Shown one piece after another: positions 53,601 through 63,994 of a DNA stretch of 64,000 nt. The translations under genes were made by a program, and so were the position numbers. Each line of letters starts with the position of its first letter. Within the stretch, counting starts at the first letter, position 1. The stretch covers positions 8,062,171 to 8,126,170 of the forward strand of contig NC_052505.1 of NCBI RefSeq assembly GCF_014356525.2. Reading direction: 5' to 3'. The notes under the pieces were generated by a model. That model did not search any database, had not been told where the DNA came from, and worked only from the letters and a program-made list of their open reading frames with translations. Origin of the DNA: Nilaparvata lugens. Its lineage: Eukaryota > Arthropoda > Insecta > Hemiptera > Delphacidae.

Positions 53601-56600
53601 TCAGAGCAATTCAACGTATTCATAGTAATGCTACGGGTGTAGACAAAATTCCTATTAAATTTATCAAGAAGATGTTATTTGCTGTTTTACCAACCATTAC
53701 ATACATTTTCAACAAGTCACTTGAAGAAGGCATTTTCCCTGAAAACTGGAAGTTTGCTCTGGTTCGCCCTCTAAATAAAGTTCCATCACCCAATAAAGTT
53801 GAGGATTTTAGACCAATCAGTATTTTTCCTGCATTGTCCAAAGTGCTAGAAAGACTCATTCATGCTCAAGTTGTGAAATTTCTAGACAACAATAGTAAGC
53901 TTCATAACTTTCAATCAGGCTTTAGAAAATTCCATTCAACTGAGACAGCTCTGCTTCGTGTCACTGATGATATAAGGTTAGCTATGGACCAAAGAAAATG
54001 CACCATCCTCGCCCTATTTGATTTTTCTAAAGCATTCGATACTGTTGATCATACAGTCCTTCCGAATAAGTTGGCTATTCTTGGTTTCAGTCACAACTCG
54101 TTAGTTTGGTTTAAATCCTATCTATTAGGTAGGAAACAATGTGTATCTGTCGGTGACAAAAAGTCAACTTGGAAAAACGTTATGCATGGAGTACCACAAG
54201 GTTCAATTTTAGGCCCTCTCCTCTTCACTTTGTATGCTAATGACCTTTCTTCCATTATCAAATTCTCCAGTTTCCATACTTATGCAGACGACCTTCAAAT
54301 CTATTTAAGCTGTCCCATAACAAAAATTAATGAAACAGTTGGAATAATGAATCAGGATATCAATTCGATAGTGGAATGGACAAAGAAAAATGGCCTTAAT
54401 CTTAATCCCATCAAAACACAACCCATTATAATTGCATATTCTCGTCTTATAAACAATATTGACCTTGAATCGATTCACAAAATAGTGTAGACGGTAATGA
54501 CATTCCTTACTGTAGCTCAGTTAAAAATTTAGGCATTATTATGAATAATACTCTTGACTGGTCAGAACAAGTGAACAAAACTTGTAAAAAGGTATTCTCA
54601 GCCATGCATGCATTGAAGAAAATGCACGATATCCTCCCTAGAAACATTAAATTATTATTGGTTCAATCTCTCATCTTCCCACATTTAATGTATTGTAATT
54701 CTGTTCTTAATGATATGCAAGTCACTCTGAATGATAAACTACAGCGTTGCCAAAATTATTGTCTACGTTTCGTCTACTCTCTCCAACGCCATGATCATAT
54801 CACCCCAGCCCACATTGCTAGTTCAACATTGAAGCTTCCCGATCAGAGGCTTTTTCGAATAATCAAGCTTGTTAGAGATATCTTGAAATACGGTAATCCG
54901 AACTATTTTAAAGATGATTTCAAATTTGTCTCTGAAGGTAGGAGGATAGATGCTTCACATACTAGAACCGGAGAAAGTACTTTAAGGATACCCAATCATC
55001 GAACTACTATTTTCACAAAATCCTTCTTAGTCAGTGCCTGTCGTGCATGGAATACACTTCCTGTTTCTATCAGGTCTATCGAGAGCCGAGCGAGCTTCAA
55101 CCCGACTTTAAAAAAACATATTTTGGAACAAATGACTGAAACTGTCCGGCCCTAGAACGATCACATGACAACCATCCCTCACCCATTCCACCTTTAAACC
55201 ATGTTATAGAACGAATTGTATATATATATTATATAAACTCATGTTATTTCAATTATCCACTGCATACTGCTGTATATTACTGAAATTGATAACCCTGATC
55301 TACTTTCAGCCTACTTCATTTTATTAATCAATTATTTGATCTTATCTACCTATATAATTATTTTACTTTATCAATTTTCTGTTTTTTTTTCTCTTCAATA
55401 TTCATATTGATTAGAACTTTTACAATATTTCCATTAATAAATAAATCCTTAGTTTAAATAACGAAATTAACGTTTTGGTAGAGAGTTAGTGGGGAGGATA
55501 TTTTTAATATTCTTCCCAAAGAATGGACATTGATATGTCCAAAGCTCCGCCAATTTATGTAGATGCATAACAATATGATTATTATCTATAGCTATTATAT
55601 TACAAATTGCTTTTTCATATCATATACAGTTCAATAGTTATTTTCTTAGTCTATATTATGTAAATTCATCTATAACTTTGCTGTATTGTAAGCTATTGTA
55701 TATAAGTGTATAAGCCAGTATATATTGTAATCTACATAAATAAAGTACTCAATCAATCAATCAATCAATCCAAGTCTAAAGTAATTTTGTACGGACTATA
55801 GTAGTTCAATATATCTTATTGTTACATTGCACGACCAGCTTTGTTTCTTAGTAAAGGATAGCTGTGATATAAAAGCGTCTCGCTGGAAGTATCTTCTAAG
55901 CACCGCTTGCAAATAGACCATTTGCTTCATTACAATCTCTATCAATTTGTTTTCAAACAAATACGAGTAACACCTGTATAAGCAAAGAACTTGACCTGGT
56001 AATACCTGGTAGTGGAGTTACTATAAAAAGTCGAGTTGATCTTTCAAGTTGAAAGAGTAGAGATATTTAAAAGAGATAATGAGGATACATTTGCACTTCA
56101 TGTCACTAGTTATTTTCAAAGTTTAAGGGTATACAGGCAATAATTACAGAATCAGATACAAGAACAACATACTTTGTCCAAAATTAGTATTACTCGATAT
56201 AATATAAATAATGATACTTACCATTAGCCTTTCCAGAACTGGATATTTGAGCCCAAGTTACTTGACTAGACTTGATGGGAGGTAATTCATTGAGCTTATA
56301 AAAATTTTCTTCCGTCGGATTTTTCTTCTCTTGCATCGTCGTGGATTCGGCAAGAGGTGCTGTTTTGTTGTTCTTCGAAAACATGTTTCTCTTCTTCTTT
56401 TGAGATGCACTTTTCTGCCTGAATTGTTCTGAAAAGATTAACATAATTTTTTATGGCTTTCAGAATTTGTAATAAAAACAAGTCATGATCTACTAATATT
56501 TTATAAAATATTATTTCCGATTAAGGAATCCACATTGCTTTCACTGAAATAGTCAAAGATGTTTTTGATAGATCATTGTTTTTTGTTTGATTTTTATTGT

Positions 56601-59600
56601 GATAATGACAAGAGAAGAAATTGGCCATTTTTTGTATATTGGAATATGGGCTTAAGCACACTCAACAATAAATTTTCCATTTTTCGACCGAATTTGACTT
56701 ATGATGCATGAATTTGGACCGCCTTGACGAGACGAAAAGAATGAAGTGTAGTACGATAAAATCTGAGAACTGTGCCATAAGTTATAAGTGTTTGAAATTT
56801 TGATCCTTGAGGTGTCCTTAAGCGCGCCTCTCTACTAGGAAATACTGAAGTGAAGTGCATCTAACGGGTGATTCTCATAGAACATAATATATCATGAACT
56901 TATGTCATTGTGCGAAATATCAATGTGAGGACAATGTAGTTGGTGATGATGGTTGAAGCTGAAAATTAGGTGTTTTTCACAATACAAGGAGCATTGTTGT
57001 CAGGTGTACCTGGAAATCTTTATAAGATAGAGCGCTCTACCTGATCTCAGATTGTAGAGCACAAAAATACGCCCAGAGGCATTTTGAATTATACATCTAA
57101 ATGTTAACAATCGGAAGATATTGTCGATCAAAAACTAAAATTCATCAAAATTGATTTTTTCTTCAAATTTCACTCATTTTTGAAAAATCATAGCTCAGTA
57201 CTAATTGGAGATAGAGAGTTCCGAATGATCTCATTTTATTCAGAATTTTATAATCTAGAAAAAAGGCAAGAGCAAATTTTTCTGTCCGATTAGCCTACGA
57301 GATTTGGCAAAAATAGCTGAGAACTGGAAAATGAGCCGAAAATACGAGGTTTTTGGGCCACCCTGTATCTAGCACAAGGAAATTTTGCATGAAGAAATTG
57401 GTTCTGGACTTCTCTTATGTGCCCAAATAATATATTAAAAAATCAGAACTACAATATAAATTGCAAGTACGTCCCCTTTGTTATGTCTATATTGACTGGA
57501 CTAATGGCTTACTTTAGATAACTCTATCTTTAGTAGACTGTGATCATGGACAATCGATATTAATAATATTTTTGTTGTCGTTTTTCACTCTTCTCCTAAA
57601 TTGAACAGTCATAATTTATTTGTTGATTGGAGCTGATAAAAACTGTTATTATAATGTTGTGTTACACAATGAGTTCGAAAAAAACATTTTAAATTAAAAT
57701 ACAAATTAATGCCTCTCTAGTACTGTTTACAGTATCTATTTATGGTTATAAAGTTACTGTAGTATTGCTATGGAGCCCATGACGCTTTTTAATACCTATG
57801 AATTGATAAATATATGTTTTCTAGAGAGTGACAAGTTATTCATCAATTATCACATTTATAATATCAAACTGTTTTTTTTTTAGTGCTACTTTTGAATAAA
57901 AATGAGTACCCAGACTTGATAATGGCATTATGTAGCCGAAACATGTCGTAATGAAATAATTTTTTCCTACAGTTACGTTGAAAAGTGGCCATTGCTGCAC
58001 TGATTACAGAACGCAAAGAATCACTTTTCCGCTCTAGTGCGGGAAAAATTTTTCTGCACTCCAGATTTGCAACATGGCAACGCAAAATACTTAGTAGGTT
58101 ATATGGAGCAACAGTGCAGCAAAATCAAAATGAAGTTGGTAACAGTGACTAGGCTGCTATAGTGAGCAGAGGTGCAACGAAGCACAACGCGCTAATTATT
58201 ATTCATTATATATTATAACCAAGGACAACGAGGACTTTAGGATTTTAGGATTAAGGTTTTTATCAATAATAAAATTACACAGAAAAACATTTGATGCATT
58301 TCAGGCAATTTTACCCATAATTACTCACTTTTCATATTCAATGGTAACTGTAGGAAAAACTTAATGTGAAATACGTGCGCAAAGTTCCTCTGCTGCACTC
58401 AAGAAACCATTCCGCCCTCGCCTACGGCTCGGGCGTAAACGTTTCTTTCGGTGCAGCAAACTGACACTTTGCGCACTAGTTGCACAAATAACTATAAAAA
58501 GGGTACTCAGATTTATATTTTTATTTAATATCAAACTTATGTGTTAGCAAGGCCCGCCGCAAAGTAGACCCACGCTAATCCACGAAAAGCAACCCACGCC
58601 GTGGGATATTTTGTAAACCATTGCTAGGCTTCTCCAGTCATCTGTGTAATCCTATTATATTAAGCGAGCAATTTCTTTATATGGTTATCTGGTTATGTAT
58701 GTCCAACGGATCTCAAAAACGGCTCTAACGATTTTCACAAAATTTGGAACATAGTAGGTTTATAATATAAAAATTCGATTGCACTAGGTCTCATCCCTCG
58801 CTGAAGGACATGAAAAGAATAATAATTATTCATCTTTGGAAAAACATATGATAATTTCGTCGTCTGTTGATGATTGAAGTGAGTGTGCATGTGTGTGGGA
58901 CTGAGATAAAATTATGACTCAGCTGTTGAACTTTTGTTATCATTCAATCAGGTACTTAGTGCCAGGGGTGCCCAGCCCCCCCAAGGCCAATGGCGCATGC
59001 CCCCCCCCCAATTCAAGTGTAATGCCCCCCCCAAATCCATGTGTACTGACCCCCCCCCCCCTAAAGTACCTCAACTCCCAACTCTTTAGTTTTTAACATT
59101 AGTCAGTGTATGACAATAAAATTCACATCTAAAGGTGCTTACAGATATACGCGCCGCGAACATGAGCAATTCACTTTTAATCAGCTGATGCCAAGCTTTT
59201 TATATCTGTATTTTACCGTTTCTGTAAAAATACAGATATAATCAGCTGATTGAAAGTTAATTGCTCATGTTTGCGGCGCGTATATCTGTACGCACCTCTA
59301 CATTCTAATCTTCCAAAGGACATTATTTACCTTTGGTCTTGTGAGGAATTCTTTCTGTTTTCATAATATTGTAAAAATATATACCATCGTTTCTTATCTC
59401 TTTAAAATAGAAATAAAGTATTTTTTTGATATTATTTTTGAGACTAGCAGTGCACCCGTTCTTGTTCGGGAGGACTAGAAAGAACTTCATTACATCAGGA
59501 AAAACTACATGACACATATTTTAATAAGATATTAAAATATAAGTAAGGAAGGCTTTGCTTTTCAAATGTTAAGGTTACTTATAAAAAGTTGAATAATAAT

Positions 59601-62600
59601 ATAATTGATAATTCTTTATTGCAAAAGAATATTGCATAGCAATCTTGGTAAACATTCATACAAATTTGGAACGATTTTATTCATACAATATATAATGTCG
59701 GCAAGTTTAGGTATTCTAAATCCTATACTATTAAACGAGCAATTTCTGTTTAGATGTTTTGATGTTTAAATTTTTAGATGTTTATATGTTTGTATTTCAC
59801 CGGATCTCGAAAACGGCTCTAACGATTCTCACGAAATTCAGAACATAGTAGGTTTATAATATGAAAATTCGATTACACCAGGTCCCATCCTTGGGGAAAC
59901 TCGCTGAAGGACATTAAAAGAATTTATTCATCCTTGGAAAAACAGCTGATAATTTCGGCGTCTGTTGATGATGGAAGTGAGTGAGCGAGTGCATGTGTGT
60001 GGGACTGAGACAAAATTATGACTCAGCTGTTGAACTTTTGTACATAATTCAATCAGGTACTTAGTGACAGTTGTACAAAAGCCGGTTAAATTTCAATCCT
60101 GATTAATTCCAGTAGAACCAATCAGATAAGCTATTTTTTTGAGATGGTCTTCTGTGATTTGGTTCACGTGACATGAATCAGGATTAAAATTTAACATGCT
60201 TTTGTGAGAGAAATTTTTGCATTCCGCTGCGAATTAATCTCAATCCACTGTGATTAGATAGAACCTTTCTGTATGAACTATGAATATTTATTATAATTTC
60301 TTCTTTCGTAATAATTTTTATATGCTTTTGTAGGTACTCTAGAGCGGAGCTCGGTGCCCCGATATTTATCATGAATTGGAATAGGTTGTCACTGATGTTG
60401 TGTTGTTGGTAGTATTCACTTTTTAACATTACAGGAGTAAATAACACAAGTCGAACAAAATGTATCTTCAAATGGTTTGGTTTTTGGAATAAAGATATCA
60501 TCTGAACAAGTACATTTTGTAAATTCTATCTATTAATACCAAATATCGGGGCACCGAGCTTTGCTCGTTATTTATTCATTGATAAACAGATTTATTTCAT
60601 TGATAAACATTTCTCCAAAATGATTGGGGAAGTACTAACAGGCACAGCCCAAAACTGTTACTTACCCGAATTTTGATTCATTCACTACGAAAAATATATT
60701 TGGTCTGTGATTTATTCACAGACGAAATCATCATCTGTTTTTCCAAGGATGAATTATCCTTTTCATGTGCTCCAGGGAGTTTTCTCAGGGATGAGACTTA
60801 GTGCAATCGAATTTTGATATCATAAACCTACTATATTCCGAATTTCGTGAAAATCGTTAGAGCCGTTTCCGAGATCCGTTGAACATAAGTAACCAGATAG
60901 CCAGATAACCAGATATAGAAATAGAAAAATATAAACAGATGTACATAAATTGCTCGCTATTATAATAGGATAACAACTTATAGTCCAGTCAAATGGTCGT
61001 TTTTCAGGAAACAGCCCCGAAATAATTTTTTTCGATGGTCCTATATATATTTTGGGGCGATGGATTCTAATCTGAAATTTGCTGACACACCAGAAGGCGA
61101 CTTCACCCCAAAATTTTGGATTTTTTTAAGTTTTCCATTTAATCTCGAGAACCTTGAATTTTTCGAGAAAAAGCATTCTCTATTATAATATTAAAGATAA
61201 TAAATTTCCAATGAATTGAGTGGTCGCGCAGGACTACTTTTTGGATTTCATATCTGAAGTGTTCCACAAGATACGCAACTTTGAATGTGCGAGAAATTTG
61301 TGATATTTTCCCCATTCTCACAGTCTGGCATATGCAACGTTGCGTATCTTGTGGAACACTTCAGATGCAAAATCCAAAAAGTGGTCGAGGTTGTGATGAC
61401 TTTTCTCCTCTTTTCACTCCCATGAAGTATACTTCTGTTTTCAATACCGTTCAAAAGTTACAGCCAATTGAATGATGATCTTTATTTTCTCATTTTTCTT
61501 GCGATTTTACTGTTATTAAAGAATCTCTAAAATGAGTACAATGCATGATAGAAACTTGCGATTAGCCTTAAATGAGAGAAAATTACATGCTCTATAAGCT
61601 GAGTTGCCCTAAATTTATCTTGCATTACTGTTTAAATCGAAAAACTGGCGAGACTGTGAAAATGAGAAAAATATCGCATATTTCTTGCAACAGCAAGGAA
61701 ACTCAAACACAGGACCATTAAAAATTAAAATGAAGCAAAGGAAATCAGAATAATAGTGGATGATGGAGTTAAAATTTATTTTTGTCAAAGATTTACCTTC
61801 AAACTCATAGGCTTAAAATCACTAAAATTCCTGCATACAAAATATTATCAATTGTGCTTATGCTTTATATTGAGTTACACTTAGCAAAATATAAAATTGT
61901 AAAGGTGGGAAAAATTAACTACATTAGGATATCTCTATTTTATACCTTGATTTTTTAATCATAATTCAAAATGTTGACATAAAATATAAAAAAAATCATG
62001 CCCCCCCCCAAAAATATTGATGGCGCAAATTGCGCCATGCCCCCCCCCTTGTGGGCACCCCTGCTTAGTGCCATTTGCACAAAAGCCGGTTAAATTTTAC
62101 TCCTGATTAATTCCGGTAAAACCAATCAGAGAAGCGATCTTTTTGAAATGGTCTTCTCTAATTTGGTTCACATGAAATTAATCAGGATTAAAATTTAACC
62201 GGCTTTTGTGCAACCAGGCCTTTGTGAGAGAAATTTTTGCATTCCTCTGAGAATTGATCTCAATTCACTGTGATTAGATAGAATATTTCTGTATGAACTA
62301 TAAATTATATATTATAATTTCTTCTTTTGTAATAATTTTTTCATTTTTTTTACTCCGAGCGAAGCTCGGTCCCCGGATATTGATAATAATACATGCAATG
62401 AATAATCCACTTGCTAGCTGATTGATTATGAATAATTCTATAGCAATGATTTACGAAACATCCCACGGCTTGGGTTGCTTTTCGTGGATTAACGTGGGTC
62501 TACTTTGCGGCGGGCCTAAAGTCAGGTTACTATGAACTGAGTTGGGTCTCTATAAGAAGCGACACTCATTCAAGGATTTAAACCTTGAGAAACTCGAGTT

Positions 62601-62920
62601 GCCTCTTACAGCAGATTTATCAATCTGGTAATGGTATCGATCAAGTTTACAACTTGAATTGGAACAAACCAATTATAAACAAAATGAATGTTCGAATTCT
62701 GCATGCAAGTGATGAGCTATCATATTCAGTTGATTTTATTACCTTTAACGCCTTCAACAGCACTGACTGTTTTTTCATCATTTCTATTGGAGGATGAGTG
62801 TGAATGAGACTCCAGATCGATTATGCCAGTGATATTGCCATTACTCAATCCCGATTTATGCAGATTTGGCCCACCATTCTGAGTAACTGATTTTTGTTTC
62901 TCTTTTCTGTCATTCTCCTC
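50502..62920 (-). CDS. Unrecognised gene, last three coding exons
   Basis: Exons 62920-62743, 56428-56222 and 50647-50502 have good acceptors (AATGTAG, TTTTCAG, GTTTCAG), donors (AAAG|GTAATA, AATG|GTAAGT) and matching phases, giving 176 codons plus stop. The sequence is polar and probably disordered: EENDRKEKQKSVTQNGGPNL, SHSHSSSNRNDEK, a basic QKSASQKKKRNMFSKNNK, then LNELPPIKSSQVTWAQISSS and a last stretch with MAPNGLAHRSESPSIDSDAN before HIR-stop. Such tails are common at the cytosolic end of channels, receptors and scaffolds. I do not recognise the family. Earlier exons must lie right of 62920, probably outside the window. Its long introns hold a LINE and the nested transposon block. Confidence 0.7.
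50648..52028. other. Intron sequence: no feature seen
   Basis: Last intron of the unrecognised gene. The 62-codon frame at 51285-51473 (+) has a protein-like composition but no recognised family. Confidence 0.4.
52029..52239. mobile_element. Palindromic MITE, about 210 bp
   Basis: CAAATACTTAAATTGCGACA ... GATTAAAAGCTATTAGCTTC ... CACGTTTGT is mirrored by ACAAACGTG ... GAAGCTATAGCTTTTAATC ... TGTCGTAATTTAAGTATTTG. Confidence 0.8.
52904..55155 (+). pseudogene. LINE ORF2 reverse transcriptase
   Basis: The first frame (52904-54490, 528 codons) has the linker, then RT blocks in order: TGVDKIPIKFIKKM, PENWKFALVRPLNK, DFRPISIFPALSKVLERLI, the catalytic LFDFSKAFDTVD, GVPQGSILGPLLFTLYANDL and TYADDLQIYLS. 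A stop at 54488-54490 follows a one-base loss; the second frame (to 55155) resumes with VKNLGIIMNNTLDWSEQVNK and the C-terminal AWNTLPVSIRSIES block, ending at TAG. All catalytic aspartates are kept, so decay is recent. Not functional as it stands. Confidence 0.92.
52904..55770 (+). mobile_element. LINE (CR1/Jockey-like), 5'-truncated, one frameshift
   Basis: The insertion holds most of ORF2 plus a 3' UTR ending in an (AATC)n tail at 55750-55770. The short CAATC-type tail and motif spellings favour the CR1/Jockey group. It lies in the last intron of the unrecognised gene, antisense to it. The 5' end is near 52900, since only the last residues of the endonuclease domain (SRHDLIY, where SDH is usual) remain. 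Confidence 0.9.
55771..56221. other. Intron sequence: no feature seen
   Basis: AT-rich stretch between the LINE tail and the middle exon of the unrecognised gene. Confidence 0.45.
56222..56428 (-). CDS. Unrecognised gene, penultimate exon
   Basis: Acceptor AGATTAACATAATCTTTTCAG-like tract ending TTTTCAG, donor AATG|GTAAGT. Encodes E-QFRQKSASQKKKRNMFSKN through KLNELPPIKSSQVTWAQIS. Phase 1 in, phase 1 out. Confidence 0.75.
57240..57500. mobile_element. Dispersed repeat shared with 43897-44228
   Basis: CCGATTAGCCTACGAGAT, CGAGGTTTTTGGGCCACCC and AATCAGAACTACAATAT recur in the centre of the foldback element at 43761-44370. A CACCCTGTAT word marks a likely end. Confidence 0.5.
57912..57955 (+). 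ncRNA. Decayed hammerhead-like motif
   Basis: CTTGATAATGGC, ATTATGTA, GCCGAAACATGTC, then GTAATGAAATAA. Stem II GGC/GCC, GAAA, stem III AC/GT and GTC fit a Penelope-type hammerhead; the CUGANGA box has changed to CTTGATAA. Confidence 0.35.
58010..58490. mobile_element. Dispersed repeat with GTGCGCAAAGT end
   Basis: CTGCTGCACTCAAGAAACC and GGTTTCTT-like/GGTGCAGCAAACTG words mirror each other near 58390-58470 around CGCCCTCGCCTACGGCTCG; related GCTGCACTGATTACAGAACG lies at 58020. No coding frame. Confidence 0.4.
59133..59297. mobile_element. Palindromic MITE, 165 bp
   Basis: AGGTGCTTACAGATATACGC, GCCGCGAACATGAGCAATT and AATCAGCTGAT are mirrored to the right end GCGTATATCTGTACGCACCT; the centre is TATCTGTATTTTACCG/TAAAAATACAGATA. 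Confidence 0.9.
59444..59475 (-). mobile_element. Helitron 3' terminus
   Basis: Minus strand: hairpin CCCGAACAAGAACGGG, then TGCACTGCTAG, i.e. a stem-loop about 8 bases before a terminal CTAG (CTRR rule), followed by T. The 5' end was not located. Confidence 0.55.
59721..60366 (+). mobile_element. Helitron-like element B (complete copy)
   Basis: TCCTATACTATTAAACGAGC to GCCCCGATATTT, with the inner GGATCTCGAAAACGGCTCTA, CTCGCTGAAGGACAT and CAAAAGCCGGTTAAATTT blocks collinear with element A. About 645 bp, no coding frame. Confidence 0.7.
60541..60971 (-). mobile_element. Helitron-like element C, inverted and shortened
   Basis: The minus strand begins TCCTATTATAATAGCGAGCA at 60971, carries GGATCTCGGAAACGGCTCTA, and ends GAGCAAAGCTCGGTGCCCCG. 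The middle differs from A and B. Faces B tail to tail. Confidence 0.7.
60980..61236. mobile_element. MITE, second copy of the 17622-17998 family
   Basis: TAGTCCAGTCAAATGGTCG then an interior collinear with the reverse complement of 17690-17998 (TTTTGGGGCG, TTTCCATTTAATCTCGAG, TTGAGTGGTCGCGCA). The far end is lost at the next insertion. Confidence 0.7.
61237..61385. repeat. Short foldback
   Basis: TTTTTGGATTT...CTGAAGTGTTCCACAAGATACG is mirrored by CGTATCTTGTGGAACACTTCAG...AATCCAAAAA. Arms about 50 bp. Confidence 0.8.
62743..62920 (-). CDS. Unrecognised gene, antepenultimate exon
   Basis: Acceptor TTCAATGTAG, donor AAAG|GTAATA. Fifty-nine codons: EENDRKEKQKSVTQNGGPNL, SGLSNGNITGIIDLESHSHS and DEKTVSAVEGVK. 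Joined in phase to 56428. The frame upstream is unknown. Confidence 0.65.
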
Positions 62921-62999
62921 CTACATTGAACAGAATAATCATGCAATGTTCAATTGAATGATGTACTTAGTTGTATTGATATAGATGTATATTAATATA

Positions 63000-63345
63000 A
63001 GATGTATTGTTCAATCCTACTTCTCTCTCTCTCTCTCTCTCTTATTTCTCTTTCTATTTCGCCTTTCCCACCCGTTCCTGGCATTACGCAATTTGCGATA
63101 AGAGTGAAGAACCTATGGTACAATTGTAATTCGCTATTCTACGAGTCAGTGCACGACTGAACGTTCTACTGTATGGTTGTACGCCATGCCGGCTCCGTGA
63201 GCTAGCTCGAGACCCGTGCTGTCTCTAATCTTCTTCAACGAGACCGTGCCGTCTACGTGGAGACCCTTGCCGTCTCAAACGTCCACCGCTGGCGACGTTA
63301 TTTGTGCCCTGAAAATCCCTCGCTGGACAACAAAGTAAGTGCCAA
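63000..63345 (+). other. (TC)n tract and GC-richer block, possible LTR end
   Basis: (TC)n at 63021-63042 is followed by a GC-richer region with repeated ACCGTGCCGTCT/ACCCTTGCCGTCTC words and TGGCGACGTTATTTG at 63291, which resembles an LTR-element primer site. A matching second LTR is not in the window, so this is uncertain. Confidence 0.3.
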
Positions 63346-63939
63346 ATTCCCTTCCCTTCACTTACTATTTTTCTAACAAACTTGTCACCGGAATCTTTTA
63401 GTTTTTTTTACAGTCTTCAATATTTAACATGTATAGTAATATTAATAGATATAGTAGATGTCTGATAAGACTGTTTTATAATTATATCGTTTTGAACAAT
63501 AGGCTATGAATTTTATATTTTGATTCGAGGATTGAAGAAGACATTCTTCATTCTTTATTCATTTATACAACAAGAACATCATCGTAATGATAGGGAGATG
63601 AAAAATAAGGTAACCTTGTGCTATTCCTCTCCCAAATTTAGATAAGGTTACACATAGTCCGAAATATGTCGTCTTGTAGTTCTTCACTTCGAAAAATTTT
63701 CAGTATTTTCAAAAAGTAGATTTCAAATTTTTTAGAAGCTTCAAAACGAAACATGGAAGAAATATTTTCCATTATCATAAACAAAATAGTAAATATCCAC
63801 ATATTAAAGGAAAATCCAAAAAATCATGATAATGAGTCAGCAAAGGTTGAATGAGTAGAATTCCAGAACCTATAACAGTGTAAAAACTAAAAAGGCTTTC
63901 AGATAAAACATCCAGACAGTGAGGCATAAGAGTGGTTTG

Positions 63940-63994
63940 AAAGTAGATGAAAGTGGTTTGAAAGTAGATGAAAGTAGTGGTTTGAAAGTAGACC
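63940..63994. repeat. Short tandem repeat
   Basis: GTGGTTTGAAAGTAGATGAAA occurs about two and a half times at the window's right edge. Confidence 0.8.

Larger units (their letters stand above)
58963..62063. mobile_element. hAT-type non-autonomous element with 8-bp TSD
   Basis: Terminal inverted repeats CAGGGGTGCCCA (left) and the complement of GTGGGCACCCCTG (right). The flanking CTTAGTGC at 58955-58962 and 62064-62071 is an exact 8-bp target duplication. Poly-C tracts and GGCGCATG/GCGCCATG words sit inside both ends. No transposase frame seen; much of its 3.1 kb consists of further insertions. It splits Helitron-like element A. Confidence 0.85.
58650..62381 (+). mobile_element. Helitron-like element A, interrupted
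   Basis: Starts TCCTATTATATTAAGCGAGC and ends with the hairpin CCGAGCGAAGCTCGG followed by TCCCCGGATATT. Structure matches copy B at 59721-60366 (start TCCTATACTATTAAACGAGC, end GAGCGGAGCTCGGTGCCCCG). The 5' TC and 3' hairpin are Helitron/Helentron hallmarks; no Rep/helicase is encoded. Interrupted by the hAT-type element at 58963. Confidence 0.65.
58551..62516. mobile_element. Outer foldback element, split by nested insertions
   Basis: GGCCCGCCGCAAAGTAGACC ... CCACGAAAAGCAACCCA at 58551-58627 is mirrored by 62446-62516 (TGGGTTGCTTTTCGTGG ... GGTCTACTTTGCGGCGGGCC). The 3.9 kb between the arms is almost wholly later insertions. Confidence 0.8.

Noticed and set aside
53146..53859. Minus-strand frames within the LINE
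   Set aside because: Antisense to the reverse-transcriptase reading frame.
58914..59096. Proline-rich 60-codon frame
   Set aside because: Translation of poly-C tracts at the left end of the hAT-type element.
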